Below are positions 7,650-17,257 of a stretch of DNA of 64,000 nt, one piece after another (positions within the stretch are counted from its first letter, which is position 1; each line of letters opens with the position of its first letter). The notes under the pieces were generated by a model. It ran no database searches. It worked only from the letters and a program-made list of their open reading frames with translations, and was not told the origin of the DNA. The stretch comes from Halanaerobium polyolivorans. GTDB taxonomy: Bacteria; Bacillota; Halanaerobiia; Halanaerobiales; Halanaerobiaceae. The position numbers and the translations under genes are program-made. Location: assembly GCF_020711195.1 (NCBI RefSeq), contig NZ_JAJFAT010000004.1:119870-183869 (forward strand), in the 5' to 3' direction.

Positions 7650-8696
7650 TTAACTACTCTCCTTTTTTAACCGCAGCATATCAATAAATGCTTCGATTCT
7701 TGTAGTAATATGACTTTCTCCAGTTTGCTCATCAATTCTTAAAGTCATAAAAGGTTTTTCATATTTTTTGGCATCTAATTCAATAATCTGGCCCAGAATT
7801 GAATCTGGTCCACAACCAAAGGCTGTGATATGAATCAAACCATCTATATTATTATCTTTAAAAAAATGCTGTGTAGCACCATAAAGTTTATTAGTAAATT
7901 CCCAGAACATTGGCTTACGGAGTTGAGCAAGCTCTTTTTCTATTATTTCATTTTCCACCATAGAAAAGGTATGGATTCTAACCCCTAATTCTTTAAATTT
8001 ATTTATAATATCCATGTTGACATAATTATCATATACATTATATACATACCCTATTAGAGCGATATCAAGAGTTTCTTCACTGCCTTCTTCCTGCTTAACT
8101 TCTGCCCTGCTCTGTGGTAAATCATCTTCTTTTTCCAGTTGACTTATCTTAGCTTCTAGTGCTTCTATATTATCAAGAGCTAAAAATTCATCTATTAAAT
8201 AACCATCAAATAATAGTTTTCTATATCTCTGCCATAAATCTGAAGCCTTTTTTAAGGCTTTTTTCATTTCAGATTTAGCAATATTTAAAACTTCAGCCAG
8301 CTCTGTGTAATTACTATAATCAGAAATATCATCACTTTTTGATTCAATAGTATCAGAAATTATAAAATCATTTAGCTGTGGTAATGAATGTCTAAACAAA
8401 TCTGGCAGCCCTAAAAACTTAGGACATAAAACTGCATCTTTTCTCAAACTTTTAAAACGAGGTACATATATATAATCTACCCCTTTTTGCTGAAGATCTA
8501 AAACATGCCCGACAATTATTTTAATCGGAACGCAAATTTCTGATAAAGAATTTTTGACGCCCTGATCAAGCTGTTCCCTTGAAGTTGGATCTGAAATAAC
8601 TGCTTCCACCCCTAAAGAACTAAAAAGCTTCAGCCAAAAAGGGAAGTAATAATAATAAATCAAAGCACGAGGGATACCTATTTTTATTTTATCCAT
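7650..8696 (-). CDS. Activase-associated acyl-CoA dehydratase-like protein, subunit 2
   Basis: Distant paralogue of the next gene: both begin with a short strand and a proline-aromatic loop (GIPRALIYYYYF) and end with T.R.DEQTGE..ITTRIEAFIDML. Conserved Cys occur in LSEICVPIKIIVGHV, AVLCPKFLGLPDL and HITAFGCGPDS. The start is set at ATG 8696, eight bases after TTGGAGG; a GTG at 8720 would lie upstream of that site. It is first in the three-gene operon. It probably forms an iron-sulfur heterodimer with the following product, reduced by the activase (inference from the family). Confidence 0.75.
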   Translation of the reverse strand: MDKIKIGIPRALIYYYYFPFWLKLFSSLGVEAVISDPTSREQLDQGVKNSLSEICVPIKIIVGHVLDLQQKGVDYIYVPRFKSLRKDAVLCPKFLGLPDLFRHSLPQLNDFIISDTIESKSDDISDYSNYTELAEVLNIAKSEMKKALKKASDLWQRYRKLLFDGYLIDEFLALDNIEALEAKISQLEKEDDLPQSRAEVKQEEGSEETLDIALIGYVYNVYDNYVNMDIINKFKELGVRIHTFSMVENEIIEKELAQLRKPMFWEFTNKLYGATQHFFKDNNIDGLIHITAFGCGPDSILGQIIELDAKKYEKPFMTLRIDEQTGESHITTRIEAFIDMLRLKKESS

Positions 8697-8780
8697 CTCT
8701 TGAGCCTCCAAAATTTTCACTTGATTTTATTAAGAATGATTTTTAGTTTATAAGTATTTTATATGAAAATTAAAAATAAA

Positions 8781-9557
8781 TCAAATATTATAGCCCAGTG
8801 AACGGGACATTTTAGATGAATATTCTACTATTAACTTTTTAAGTTTCTCCATCCTCTCTTCACCCATTCTGCTGATTGGGGCAGATAAACTAAATGAAGA
8901 AATCACTTCCCCTTTATGATTAAAAATCGGGGCTGCTATACAGCGGATATTTTCTTCCTGTTCTTCATCATCAACTGCATAACCCTGTTTTTTTACCTTT
9001 TTTAGATGTTTAAGCAGTTTATCTATATCTGTTATAGTGTTCTCAGTTTTTGCTTCTAAACCTTTTTTATTTATAATTTCTCTAACTTTATTTTCTGGCA
9101 AATGGGCCAAAATAGCCTTACCTAAACTTGTAGAATGGACGGGAACCCTTCTCCCTACCTGAGAGTACATTCTAATTGTAGCAGTACTTTCTACCTTATC
9201 TAAATAAATTATTTCACCATCATCTAATATTCCAAGGTGAATTGTTTCCTTGGTCTTTTCCATCAATTCCTCTAAATATGGTCTAACCCTGATTCGGCTG
9301 TCAATATCATTTAAAACTCTACTGCTTAATTCAAAAAGTTTAATTCCTGCTATGTATTTTTGATTATCTTCGTTTTTTTCTAAATAACCTCTGTATTTTA
9401 AGGTATCTAAAAGCCTGTAAACAGTACTTTTATGCAGTCCAAGTTCTCTACTGAGCTCAGTTACTCCCATCCCATTTTCTGATTCTACTAATTTTTCTAG
9501 AATAGTTAGAGCTCTATCAAGTGATTTAATTAATTGATTGGGTTTTTTCTCACTCAT
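8781..9557 (-). CDS. IclR-family transcriptional regulator
   Basis: The N-terminal winged helix is clear (LDRALTILEKL..., VTELSRELGLHKSTVYRLLDTL) and is followed by the IclR effector domain with SLGKAILAHLP and the ending VDDEEQEENIRCIAAPIF. Members bind small organic acids or sugar derivatives and regulate catabolic operons. The start is ATG 9557 behind AAAGGAG; codons further upstream overlap that site. It stands alone between the activase set and manA, so its target is unclear. Confidence 0.9.
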   Translation of the reverse strand: MSEKKPNQLIKSLDRALTILEKLVESENGMGVTELSRELGLHKSTVYRLLDTLKYRGYLEKNEDNQKYIAGIKLFELSSRVLNDIDSRIRVRPYLEELMEKTKETIHLGILDDGEIIYLDKVESTATIRMYSQVGRRVPVHSTSLGKAILAHLPENKVREIINKKGLEAKTENTITDIDKLLKHLKKVKKQGYAVDDEEQEENIRCIAAPIFNHKGEVISSFSLSAPISRMGEERMEKLKKLIVEYSSKMSRSLGYNI

Positions 9558-9655
9558 ATTTTCTCCTTTTCTGAACAATAATTATTTATGAATAGCTTAA
9601 TAAAGCTAGACTCAAAATTCAATTAAGTAATTAACAGAATAAAAAGAAAAAATTC

Positions 9656-10633
9656 TTAGCTTATTATATCAAGAATTTCTTCTTTTTGCTTTTCATAGTT
9701 TGGCACATAACTTCGCATTAGTTTTAGCTTACCCTCAATTTTATATTCTTGAGTATAGGCAGGAATTAAAATGCTTTCACTTTCAGCAATTTCAAGTTCA
9801 TTATCTTCCCAGCTGATAACTCCCTCTCCTTCTAAAACGGTTAAAATATAAAATCGTTTTTTATCACCTTGAGCTTCATAGCTTTTTTTGAGTTCTATAA
9901 TATCCAGGGCCAGCTCTTCAGTCAGACAATAATAAGTATAATCATAGTCATCTGCACAAACTTTTAGCCCTTTTCTTTTTTTGGTCTGCAGTTTAAAGTT
10001 TATAACATCCATTGCCTTAGCTAAATGAAGTTCTCTACCACGATCAAAGTCATAAATTCTATAGGTAGTATCACTTGTCTCCTGTACTTCTGCCATCAGT
10101 ATTCCAGGTCCAATGGCATGTAAAAGTCCTGCTTTAATAAAAAAGACATCACCTTTTTCTACTTTAACCTTATTTACATATTTATCGATTTCTTGATTTT
10201 GTACTGCTTTTTTAAATTCACTTTCAGTACAGTCTTTGGTCCCAACAATTAAATAAGCATCTTCTGCAGCATCAATAATATACCAACCTTCATTTTTTGA
10301 AGCTTCACCTTCATATTTAGCTGCATATCTTTTATCCGGATGGACCTGTACAGAAAGCTGTTCTTGAGTATCAATTATCTTTAACAAAAGAGGAAACGCC
10401 CTATCCTCAAATTCTTCTCCCATAATTTGAACCGGATACATTTCAGCCAGCTCATTGAGACCTTTGCCGGCTAATTTGCCGTTTTTTACAACACTAACAG
10501 CTTTTTTTTGGGCAGAAACATCCCAGCTTTCTCCAATCTTTTTGTCTGGCATATCATCTCGATATTTGCTTAATTTATTACCTCCCCAGACTTTTTCTCT
10601 ATATTTATGATCAAATTTTAATGGATAAAACAT
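9656..10633 (-). CDS. manA: Mannose-6-phosphate isomerase, class I
   Basis: A 325-residue zinc enzyme interconverting mannose-6-P and fructose-6-P. Cupin metal motifs are present: QLSVQVHPDKRYA (Gln/His ligands), NEGWYIIDAAEDAYLIVG (Glu) and KAGLLHAIGPGILMAEVQ (His), then the YRIYDFDR active-site Arg region. The length matches the short Firmicute form. A ribosome site (AGGGGG) lies nine bases ahead. The adjacent sugar kinase gene upstream suggests general hexose interconversion. Confidence 0.92.
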   Translation of the reverse strand: MFYPLKFDHKYREKVWGGNKLSKYRDDMPDKKIGESWDVSAQKKAVSVVKNGKLAGKGLNELAEMYPVQIMGEEFEDRAFPLLLKIIDTQEQLSVQVHPDKRYAAKYEGEASKNEGWYIIDAAEDAYLIVGTKDCTESEFKKAVQNQEIDKYVNKVKVEKGDVFFIKAGLLHAIGPGILMAEVQETSDTTYRIYDFDRGRELHLAKAMDVINFKLQTKKRKGLKVCADDYDYTYYCLTEELALDIIELKKSYEAQGDKKRFYILTVLEGEGVISWEDNELEIAESESILIPAYTQEYKIEGKLKLMRSYVPNYEKQKEEILDIIS

Positions 10634-10750
10634 TTTGCTTCCCCCTATATTAACTGATAATCTAACCTGATAATATTATTCTATATTAAAGCTAATATAC
10701 CTCTAAAAAAATTCTTGAGTATAATTATTTACTCACCTTTAAGCAAAGAA

Positions 10751-10770
10751 AAAGGCCAAAACTGGCCTTT
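10751..10770 (-). terminator. Terminator after the FrlD-like kinase gene
   Basis: Perfect 8-bp stem AAAGGCCA/TGGCCTTT with a 4-base loop, followed on the minus strand by a T-rich tract. Confidence 0.85.
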
Positions 10771-10784
10771 ATATCTCTATTTTT

Positions 10785-11630
10785 TTAAAATTCCTGGTGA
10801 ATATCATTCTGCAGAACTATATCTTCTTCTCTTAAAGCAGCAACTCCTAGTGAACCATTGATCTGACAATTTTTTGCCGCTTGAGCTAAGCCTGCTTCTA
10901 AAGCTGACTCATAATTTTTAGAATCTTTAATAGTATTTAAAAATGCAGCTATAAAAGCATCTCCGGCTCCTAAAGTATCTTTAAGCTTAGTCTGATGAGC
11001 TTCTTTTTTTATTAATTGATCTTCATATTTCATCAATACACCCTCACCAGCAAGGGTTAAAATTACTACTTCTGCTCCCTGCTCAGCAGCCCAGTCGATA
11101 AATTGCTGGGGGTTTTCGTCTATTTTCGGAGTTGAAAAAAAGGCTATATCGACCAGTTTACTAATTTCACTAATATAGCTTTTATTACGTAGATGAGAAA
11201 AATCAAAAGAAATTATTGCCTTATCCTCGATCTTTTTTAAATAATCTTCAAAATAACTATATATATTTGTATGAACTATTTTAGAATTATTGATTATTTC
11301 TAAAACAGCTTTATTAAGACTAAGGTTTTTATATACACCTTTATCAACACCTTTAACACTGCTTATCCCCTTATTTTTTTCTATAATAGAAACCGCATTT
11401 CTACCCTTGCGAATATCATTAACCGGATAGGCTACCTTCTCTTTTTTTAGGGTATCATAAAGAAATTTGGCATTTTGATCAGTACCAAAGGCACCATAAT
11501 AGGCTGTTTTAGCTCCGAGTCTTCTTGAAATTACAGCAACATTATAGGCTCCTCCACCAGCATATATCTTTTTTTGCTCTGGATAATAATCTGCTACATT
11601 ATCCCCAACTGCAAAAATATCATATTTCAT
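10785..11630 (-). CDS. PfkB-family sugar kinase, fructoselysine-6-kinase-like
   Basis: A ribokinase-fold enzyme of 281 residues with the PfkB signatures GGGAYNVAVISRRLG and DTLGAGDAFIAAFL (catalytic Asp in GAGD). The opening AVGDNVADYYPE, the FDFSH stretch and the short length resemble FrlD (fructoselysine 6-kinase) more than fructokinases. No fructoselysine-6-P deglycase is nearby, so the true substrate is open. The start has a GGGAGG site. It is monocistronic with its own terminator. Confidence 0.8.
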   Translation of the reverse strand: MKYDIFAVGDNVADYYPEQKKIYAGGGAYNVAVISRRLGAKTAYYGAFGTDQNAKFLYDTLKKEKVAYPVNDIRKGRNAVSIIEKNKGISSVKGVDKGVYKNLSLNKAVLEIINNSKIVHTNIYSYFEDYLKKIEDKAIISFDFSHLRNKSYISEISKLVDIAFFSTPKIDENPQQFIDWAAEQGAEVVILTLAGEGVLMKYEDQLIKKEAHQTKLKDTLGAGDAFIAAFLNTIKDSKNYESALEAGLAQAAKNCQINGSLGVAALREEDIVLQNDIHQEF

Positions 11631-11738
11631 AGTTAAAGACCTCCCTTAAAATCAATCTTAAGCTGCTTAATTTTTCATCATCTATTATTATAACATACTC
11701 TGAAGAGAATATAAGAAAGATGTTTAACAAATTTAGGC

Positions 11739-13046
11739 TTAAGTCTCAATTTTTAAGGAGTTAATTAAATAATTAAGCTGATTTATATAGGCTAAATAAT
11801 CATCTTTGGCTAAAGAAAAGTTTAAATTTAAAACTTTATTAGACTGAGGACCATCAATATAGTATTCTATAAAAATCTGAGAATCTTTTTCTTTCTGCAG
11901 TCGATATACATTTTTGGCTGCAGTTTTTTGCACAGCTCTATTGACTATATAACCTTCTGCCTCAGCTCGTATTAAAGCATAATCAAAATTCTTTTCGGCG
12001 GTTTCCATAAAATCTCTAGCACTGTAATCAAAAAGTATAAATTCACCTTCAAGCTTATCTGCCTTAAGTTCATAGCTAAAGATCTGCTCATTATTCTCAG
12101 ACTCACGCTGATTTAACTCCCAATCTGCAGGATATCTAAAACTGACTATATCAGCTTTAAAAGTATTTCTCATTTGAAATTTCTCCTTATCTGTCTGCTC
12201 TTCTTTAGTGGCTGAAGGAGCTTCCTCTTTTGACTCATTTTTTAGTACTATGCTTTCTTTACCCTGCTTTTCAGCTATATATTGACTAATATATTCAATT
12301 CTACTCTCTGGTATGGGGTGAGTCTGGGTGAATTCCAGCAATTTAATATTATGAGATCTTTCTTTAAATATTTTCATCAATTCAATCAAAGCCTGAGGAT
12401 CATAATCAGCTCTGATCATCAAATCAACTGCAAAAATATCTGCTTCTCTTTCCTGTTCTCTTGAATAGCCATTATTAATTAGATTATAGGCTACATTAGT
12501 CATAGTTTGATGTTCTCGATCAGTTATTCTGTTAAATAATATGCTGATTAAAGAAAGGCTTAGATTTCTTTTTAAATTACTATCTAAATGTCCTTCTACC
12601 CCATGCCCTATTTCATGGGCGATTAAAGCAGCCAGTTGATCATCACTTTCTAATAAGCTGACTAAACCCTCAAATAAAATAATCCTTCCATCACCAATAT
12701 AGTAAGCATTAATCAATTCATCATCAACATGATAAATTTTAAATTCTGCCTCTCTAAATTTTCTGCTGGCAATATTTTGCTTAAGTCTATTTAAAATTTG
12801 ATATTCTTTATCATCTTCTCCGTATTCTCTCAGATCATACTGTCTATTTAAATCCTTTAACATCGCTTCTGAAGTTGATCTTTCATAACTGGAAAAAGCC
12901 GCCTCAACCTGCTGACTAAAAAGTAAAGCAGTACTTAAAAAAACAAAAAAAGTGATAAAAACTAAAATAACCTTAAATAACTTTGGATTTAAAGCTCCTT
13001 TTTGAAGACTATTGACTTTTTTCAAAGATGAAATTTTTGCAGCCAT
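11739..13046 (-). CDS. Membrane-anchored M48-family zinc metalloprotease
   Basis: A single N-terminal hydrophobic segment (residues about 24-44, LFKVILVFITFFVFLSTALL) anchors or exports the protein. The peptidase domain has HEIGH at 144-148 and the third zinc ligand in EREADIFAVD (Glu near 201), the M48 arrangement shared with HtpX and BepA. A linker with SKEEAPSATKEEQTDKEKF leads to a C-terminal domain of about 150 residues of unknown type. In a two-membrane cell this suggests a BepA-like role in envelope quality control, but substrates are unknown. A GGAGG site precedes the start. Confidence 0.85.
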   Translation of the reverse strand: MAAKISSLKKVNSLQKGALNPKLFKVILVFITFFVFLSTALLFSQQVEAAFSSYERSTSEAMLKDLNRQYDLREYGEDDKEYQILNRLKQNIASRKFREAEFKIYHVDDELINAYYIGDGRIILFEGLVSLLESDDQLAALIAHEIGHGVEGHLDSNLKRNLSLSLISILFNRITDREHQTMTNVAYNLINNGYSREQEREADIFAVDLMIRADYDPQALIELMKIFKERSHNIKLLEFTQTHPIPESRIEYISQYIAEKQGKESIVLKNESKEEAPSATKEEQTDKEKFQMRNTFKADIVSFRYPADWELNQRESENNEQIFSYELKADKLEGEFILFDYSARDFMETAEKNFDYALIRAEAEGYIVNRAVQKTAAKNVYRLQKEKDSQIFIEYYIDGPQSNKVLNLNFSLAKDDYLAYINQLNYLINSLKIET

Positions 13047-13171
13047 TGTTATTCCTCCTGCTTATCAAATTGAGCTAAAATTTTAAATGCCGGCTCAGCT
13101 AATTTTTTTTGGCTGATTTAAGCTCTTTTTCAGCTTCTAAGTATATTTTACTGCTTTTTAGACAAAATTAA

Positions 13172-13210
13172 AACCCCCAATTAGAAAAATATTAAAATCT
13201 AATGGAGGTT
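13172..13210 (-). terminator. Terminator after argH
   Basis: Roughly 13-bp stem with G-U pairs (13172-13185 with 13198-13210) and an AT-rich loop. It is followed on the minus strand by TTTTAATTTTG. Confidence 0.65.
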
Positions 13211-13237
13211 GATTAATTTCCAGCTTATATTTTTTAT

Positions 13238-14632
13238 CTAATTACTAAAAAATTTTCTTTCTTCAGCAATAACTCGTTCTGTTTCTTTAAAAGCAGGACC
13301 ACCTTTTGTTGCATGTGAATTAACTGCTGCTTCTACAGCTAAAATTTCTTTTAACTTTTTGTGATCAACTTCAATAATTCCAGCAAATAGTGACTGCCAT
13401 TCTTCAAGTTTAAGCTGATCAAGTTCTTTTTCCTTTTCAGCTGCATATAATACTGCCTTACCAACTATCTGATGAGCCTTACGGAAGGGAATACCTTCTG
13501 CTGCCAGATAATCGGCCAATTCAGTTGCATTGAGAAAACCTGTTTCTGCCGCCTTTTTCATTTTTTCTTTATTTACCTGCATGGTTTTAAGCATTTCAGG
13601 ATATAATTCTAAAATCAGCTTAACTGTTGCCACACTATCAAAAAGACCTTCTTTATCTTCCTGCAGATCCTTATTATAGGCTAAGGGTAAACCCTTAATT
13701 GTAATCATCAATTGGTTTAAACTGCCGATTACTCTCCCACTTTTTCCCCTGACCAATTCTGCCAAGTCAGGATTTTTCTTTTGCGGCATAATAGAGCTCC
13801 CAGTTGTATACTGATCTGCTAATTCGATAAAAGAAAATTCTGCTGCATTCCAGAGAATGATTTCTTCACTCAATCTGCTTAAATGAAGCATTAAATTAGA
13901 TGCTACAGCTAAAAACTCAAGCACAAAATCTCTATCACTGACTCCATCTAATGAGTTTTCACAGGCTTTAGCAAAGCCAAGCTCTTCAGCTGTAAAATCG
14001 CGATCAAGCTTAAAAGAACTTCCAGCAAGTGCTCCAGAGCCAAGTGGAGAAACATTGATTCTTTTTTCAGCATCTTCAAAACGCTCATAATCACGTTTTA
14101 ATTTAAAATAATAGGCTAAAAGATGATGACCAAAGGTTAAAGCTTGAGCCCGCTGCAGATGAGTATAACCGGGCATAACAGTTGCTTTATGTTCTGCAGC
14201 CAGATCAAGCAGAACCTGCATAAAGTCTTTGATTAATGCTTTAATATCATTAGTTTGATCACGCAGGTAAAGCCTCATATCAAGGGCTACCTGATCATTT
14301 CTACTTCTCCCTGTATGGAGCTTTCCGGCTACCGCTCCAATTTTTTCTGTTAGCCTCATCTCAACTAGACTGTGAATATCTTCGGCCTGAGTTAAATCAA
14401 GTTTATCCTGTTCTAATTCCTCTAATAACTCTTTTTTTAGCTCCTTAAGTCCCAAGCTTATTTTTTCAGCTTCAGCTTCAGAGATAATAGCTTCTCTACC
14501 CAGCATCTTTACATGGGCCAAACTACCCTCAATATCATATTCCAGCAAATTTATATCAAAGGGTAGTGAGGCATTAAATCTATCCATTTTTTCAGAAATA
14601 CCGCCTTCAAAACGGCCTCCCCATAATTTCAT
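13238..14632 (-). CDS. argH: Argininosuccinate lyase
   Basis: Cleaves argininosuccinate to arginine and fumarate, the last step of arginine synthesis. About 464 residues with the superfamily signature GSSIMPQKKNPD, plus SRNDQVALDMRLYLRD, GYTHLQRAQ and the opening KLWGGRFE. The start is ATG 14632, eight bases after AGGG; a GTG three codons earlier overlaps that site. It follows argG by 16 bp, so both are controlled by the T-box upstream of argG. Confidence 0.96.
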   Translation of the reverse strand: MKLWGGRFEGGISEKMDRFNASLPFDINLLEYDIEGSLAHVKMLGREAIISEAEAEKISLGLKELKKELLEELEQDKLDLTQAEDIHSLVEMRLTEKIGAVAGKLHTGRSRNDQVALDMRLYLRDQTNDIKALIKDFMQVLLDLAAEHKATVMPGYTHLQRAQALTFGHHLLAYYFKLKRDYERFEDAEKRINVSPLGSGALAGSSFKLDRDFTAEELGFAKACENSLDGVSDRDFVLEFLAVASNLMLHLSRLSEEIILWNAAEFSFIELADQYTTGSSIMPQKKNPDLAELVRGKSGRVIGSLNQLMITIKGLPLAYNKDLQEDKEGLFDSVATVKLILELYPEMLKTMQVNKEKMKKAAETGFLNATELADYLAAEGIPFRKAHQIVGKAVLYAAEKEKELDQLKLEEWQSLFAGIIEVDHKKLKEILAVEAAVNSHATKGGPAFKETERVIAEERKFFSN

Positions 14633-14648
14633 TTTATTCACCCTTTAA

Positions 14649-15863
14649 TTATTTTCTATTTTTTTCATTTGCAACCTGAACAGGTAAAGCCCAGAGATTG
14701 ATAAAACCAGCTGCTGACTCATGATCAAAAACATCACTTTCATCATAAGTAGCAAGACCATGATCATATAAGGAGTAATCTGATTTTCTGCCAGCTAAAG
14801 TACAGTTACCTTTATAAAGTTTAACTTTTACTGTTCCACTAACATAGCTCTGTGTTTTATCTACAAAAGCATCTAAGGCATCTCTCAATGGAGAAAACCA
14901 GAGACCATAATATGTTAGTTCTGCATATTTAGCTGCCATCTCTGCTTTATAGTTTTTACTTTCTCTATCTAAGGTTAAAGATTCTAAGGCTTTATGAGCA
15001 GTAATTAAAATTTCACCAGCAGGAGCTTCATAAATCTCCCTTGACTTAATTCCAACCAATCTATCTTCAACCATATCTATTCTGCCCACACCATATTCAG
15101 AACCAGCTGCATTTAGTTTATTAACTATTTCGATTGGAGATAATTTTTCCCCATCAACTGCTGTAGGAACACCTTTTTCAAATTCAATTTCAATATATTT
15201 AGGCTCATCAGGTGTATCATCAACATCATTTGTCCAAAGATAGGCATCAGAAGGTGGCTCAGCCCAGGGATCTTCTAAAATACCACATTCGATACTAACT
15301 CCCCAGAGATTTTGATCAATACTATAGGGACTGTCCTTGGTAGCCTTAACATCAATATTATGTTCTGCCGCATATTCGATCTCATCATCCCGAGAGGTAA
15401 AACCCCAGTCTCTAAGTGGTGCTAAAATAGCAAGTTCAGGGGCCAGCGCTTTAAATGTAACCTCAAATCTTACCTGATCATTACCCTTACCTGTACAACC
15501 ATGGGCAAGAGCATCTACATTTTCTTTTTTAGCAACTTCAACCATTCTTTTGGCAATTAAAGGTCTTGCTAAAGCTGTAGCAAGAGGATATTTCTCCTGA
15601 TATAAGGCATTGACCTTTAAAGCCGGGTATACATAGTCTGTAATAAATTCTTCTCTAATATCATCGATATATGCTTTAGAAGCCCCGGTTTTCAGTGCCT
15701 TTGCTTCAACTTCATCCCAATCCTGTTTTTGACCTAAATCTGCAGTATAGGTTATGATTTCTGCATCATATTTATCCTGCAGCCATTTAATAGCTACTGA
15801 GGTATCTAAACCACCAGAATAGGCCAATAAAATTTTGTTAATTTTGTCTTTTTCAATCTTCAT
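14649..15863 (-). CDS. argG: Argininosuccinate synthase
   Basis: ATP-dependent condensation of citrulline and aspartate. The N-type ATP pyrophosphatase loop LLAYSGGLDTSVA is at the start, followed by the citrulline/aspartate-binding region (AHGCTGKGNDQVRFE) and the typical C-terminus. The 404-residue length is standard. It has a GAGGAGG site. It is the first gene of argGH, and its leader is an Arg-type T-box about 110 bp upstream of the start. Confidence 0.96.
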   Translation of the reverse strand: MKIEKDKINKILLAYSGGLDTSVAIKWLQDKYDAEIITYTADLGQKQDWDEVEAKALKTGASKAYIDDIREEFITDYVYPALKVNALYQEKYPLATALARPLIAKRMVEVAKKENVDALAHGCTGKGNDQVRFEVTFKALAPELAILAPLRDWGFTSRDDEIEYAAEHNIDVKATKDSPYSIDQNLWGVSIECGILEDPWAEPPSDAYLWTNDVDDTPDEPKYIEIEFEKGVPTAVDGEKLSPIEIVNKLNAAGSEYGVGRIDMVEDRLVGIKSREIYEAPAGEILITAHKALESLTLDRESKNYKAEMAAKYAELTYYGLWFSPLRDALDAFVDKTQSYVSGTVKVKLYKGNCTLAGRKSDYSLYDHGLATYDESDVFDHESAAGFINLWALPVQVANEKNRK

Positions 15864-15976
15864 CTTAATATCTTCCTCCTCAAATTTGATTACTAACTTT
15901 TAATCCTGCAATTAACTTCAGATAAAAGAATATTGACTAAAGTTTCTTCCCATTTAAATAATATAAAATTAAATTT

Positions 15977-16215
15977 AAAAAAACCTGCCTCCATATAATA
16001 GAGACAGGTTAATTCCGTGGTACCACTCTGCTTGATAAATAAATTTATCCACTTTAGGTTAATTTAACGCAGTTCTACGTTTTTCCCTACTTCGTTCAAG
16101 AAAAATCCTCACAGATGCGTTCAGAAAAAAAATCTGCTCGAGCTCACACCATCCTCGATTCGCTGACTTCAATTTTTTTCTTACTATTTCCAGTCACAGG
16201 ATTTATTTATTGTTG
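15977..16215 (-). promoter_or_regulatory. T-box leader, probably arginine-specific
   Basis: The minus strand carries the hallmark T-box sequence AGAGTGGTACCACGG (near 16011-16027). An intrinsic terminator follows it (CTGTCTC/GAGGCAG with seven T, 15977-16010). Upstream is a long Stem I closed by AAATCCT/AGGATTT. The 3' side of Stem I reads GAACGCATC, giving CGC (Arg) followed by A as the likely specifier codon, which fits the argGH genes it controls. The UGGU of the T-box predicts an A discriminator base on the tRNA. Uncharged tRNA-Arg would favour antitermination. Confidence 0.9.
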
Positions 16216-16225
16216 ATTTTTAAGT

Positions 16226-16254
16226 ATTATATAGTATTTTTTTGATTTTTGCAA
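16226..16254 (-). promoter_or_regulatory. Promoter of the argGH T-box transcript
   Basis: Minus-strand TTGCAA (16249-16254), 17-bp spacer, TATAAT (16226-16231). The start would be near 16219, just ahead of Stem I. Confidence 0.75.
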
Positions 16255-16272
16255 GTGAATAAAATTATTTTC

Positions 16273-17217
16273 TTAAATTTCTAAAGCCTCTATTTGCTCT
16301 AAAGTAGGTAAAGCTGCCATGGCTCCACTCTCTGAAGCAGCAAGTGCCCCAGAATAGTTTGCCATTTTAAGAGTATTTTCTAAATATGAATGCTCCAGTT
16401 CAGAAATATCTTTTTCTGACTTAAGTATCTTATATAATACAGCTGAAACAAAAGCATCTCCAGCACCAGTAGTATCAACAGCATCCACTTCAAATGCCGG
16501 ACTAAAGAAAAGCTCCTTTTTATAGTAATAATATGAGCCTTTACTTCCACAGCTGATAAAGATCAGGGGAATCTGATATTTTTTATTAAGCTCTGCTGTA
16601 CCTTCACTGATATCTTTTTTTGCTGTCAAAAATTCTAATTCTTCTTCAGAAACTTTTAAAATATCTACCTTATCCATTAGAGATAATATTTTAGCTTTTG
16701 CTTCTGCAGCTGAGTTCCAAAGCATAGTTCTTAAATTAGGATCATAGGAGATCAGCATTTCATTTTGCTGGGCCAGCCCTATTGCTCTTTTTGTTGCAGA
16801 TCTAGCCGGTTGATCAATTAAAGAAATAGAACCAAAATGAAAAATTTCAGCCTGCTTAAATAACTCTCTATCTATTTCTTCTTTCCGCAAAAAACGATCT
16901 GCACTGGGATCTATATAGAAATCAAAACTGCGCTCTCCCCTTTCATCAAGGGTCACAAAAGTTATAGCAGTTTTAGCTTCATTAGTTAAAATTAGATTAT
17001 CTATCTTTACAGCTTCTGATTTTAGCTTATTAACTAAAAACCTCCCTAAAACATCATCTCCGACCTTGCCAAGAAAACTAATCTCAACTCCCAGCCTGCT
17101 TAAAGCTACAGCAACATTGGCAGGAGCCCCTCCAGGGTTTTTACGAAAATCCCTATTTTCTTCATCAAGTGGTGTAAAATCAATTAAGGCTTCACCTAAG
17201 CTAATAATTTCTCCCAT
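16273..17217 (-). CDS. scrK: Fructokinase, PfkB family
   Basis: About 314 residues with both ribokinase signatures (NPGGAPANVAVALSRLG and DTTGAGDAFVSAVL) and the fructokinase-like opening ISLGEALIDFTP plus SYDPNLRTMLW. It phosphorylates fructose (or a close ketose) to fructose-6-P. The start is ATG 17217 with GGGAGG seven bases ahead; upstream codons overlap the site. It ends only 20 bp from the argGH promoter, with no strong terminator visible between. The DUF1028 gene lies 40 bp upstream and may be co-transcribed. Confidence 0.85.
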   Translation of the reverse strand: MGEIISLGEALIDFTPLDEENRDFRKNPGGAPANVAVALSRLGVEISFLGKVGDDVLGRFLVNKLKSEAVKIDNLILTNEAKTAITFVTLDERGERSFDFYIDPSADRFLRKEEIDRELFKQAEIFHFGSISLIDQPARSATKRAIGLAQQNEMLISYDPNLRTMLWNSAAEAKAKILSLMDKVDILKVSEEELEFLTAKKDISEGTAELNKKYQIPLIFISCGSKGSYYYYKKELFFSPAFEVDAVDTTGAGDAFVSAVLYKILKSEKDISELEHSYLENTLKMANYSGALAASESGAMAALPTLEQIEALEI

Positions 17218-17257
17218 CTTTTCCTCCCTCTTCAAATCAAAGCTAAAGCTTTAATAT

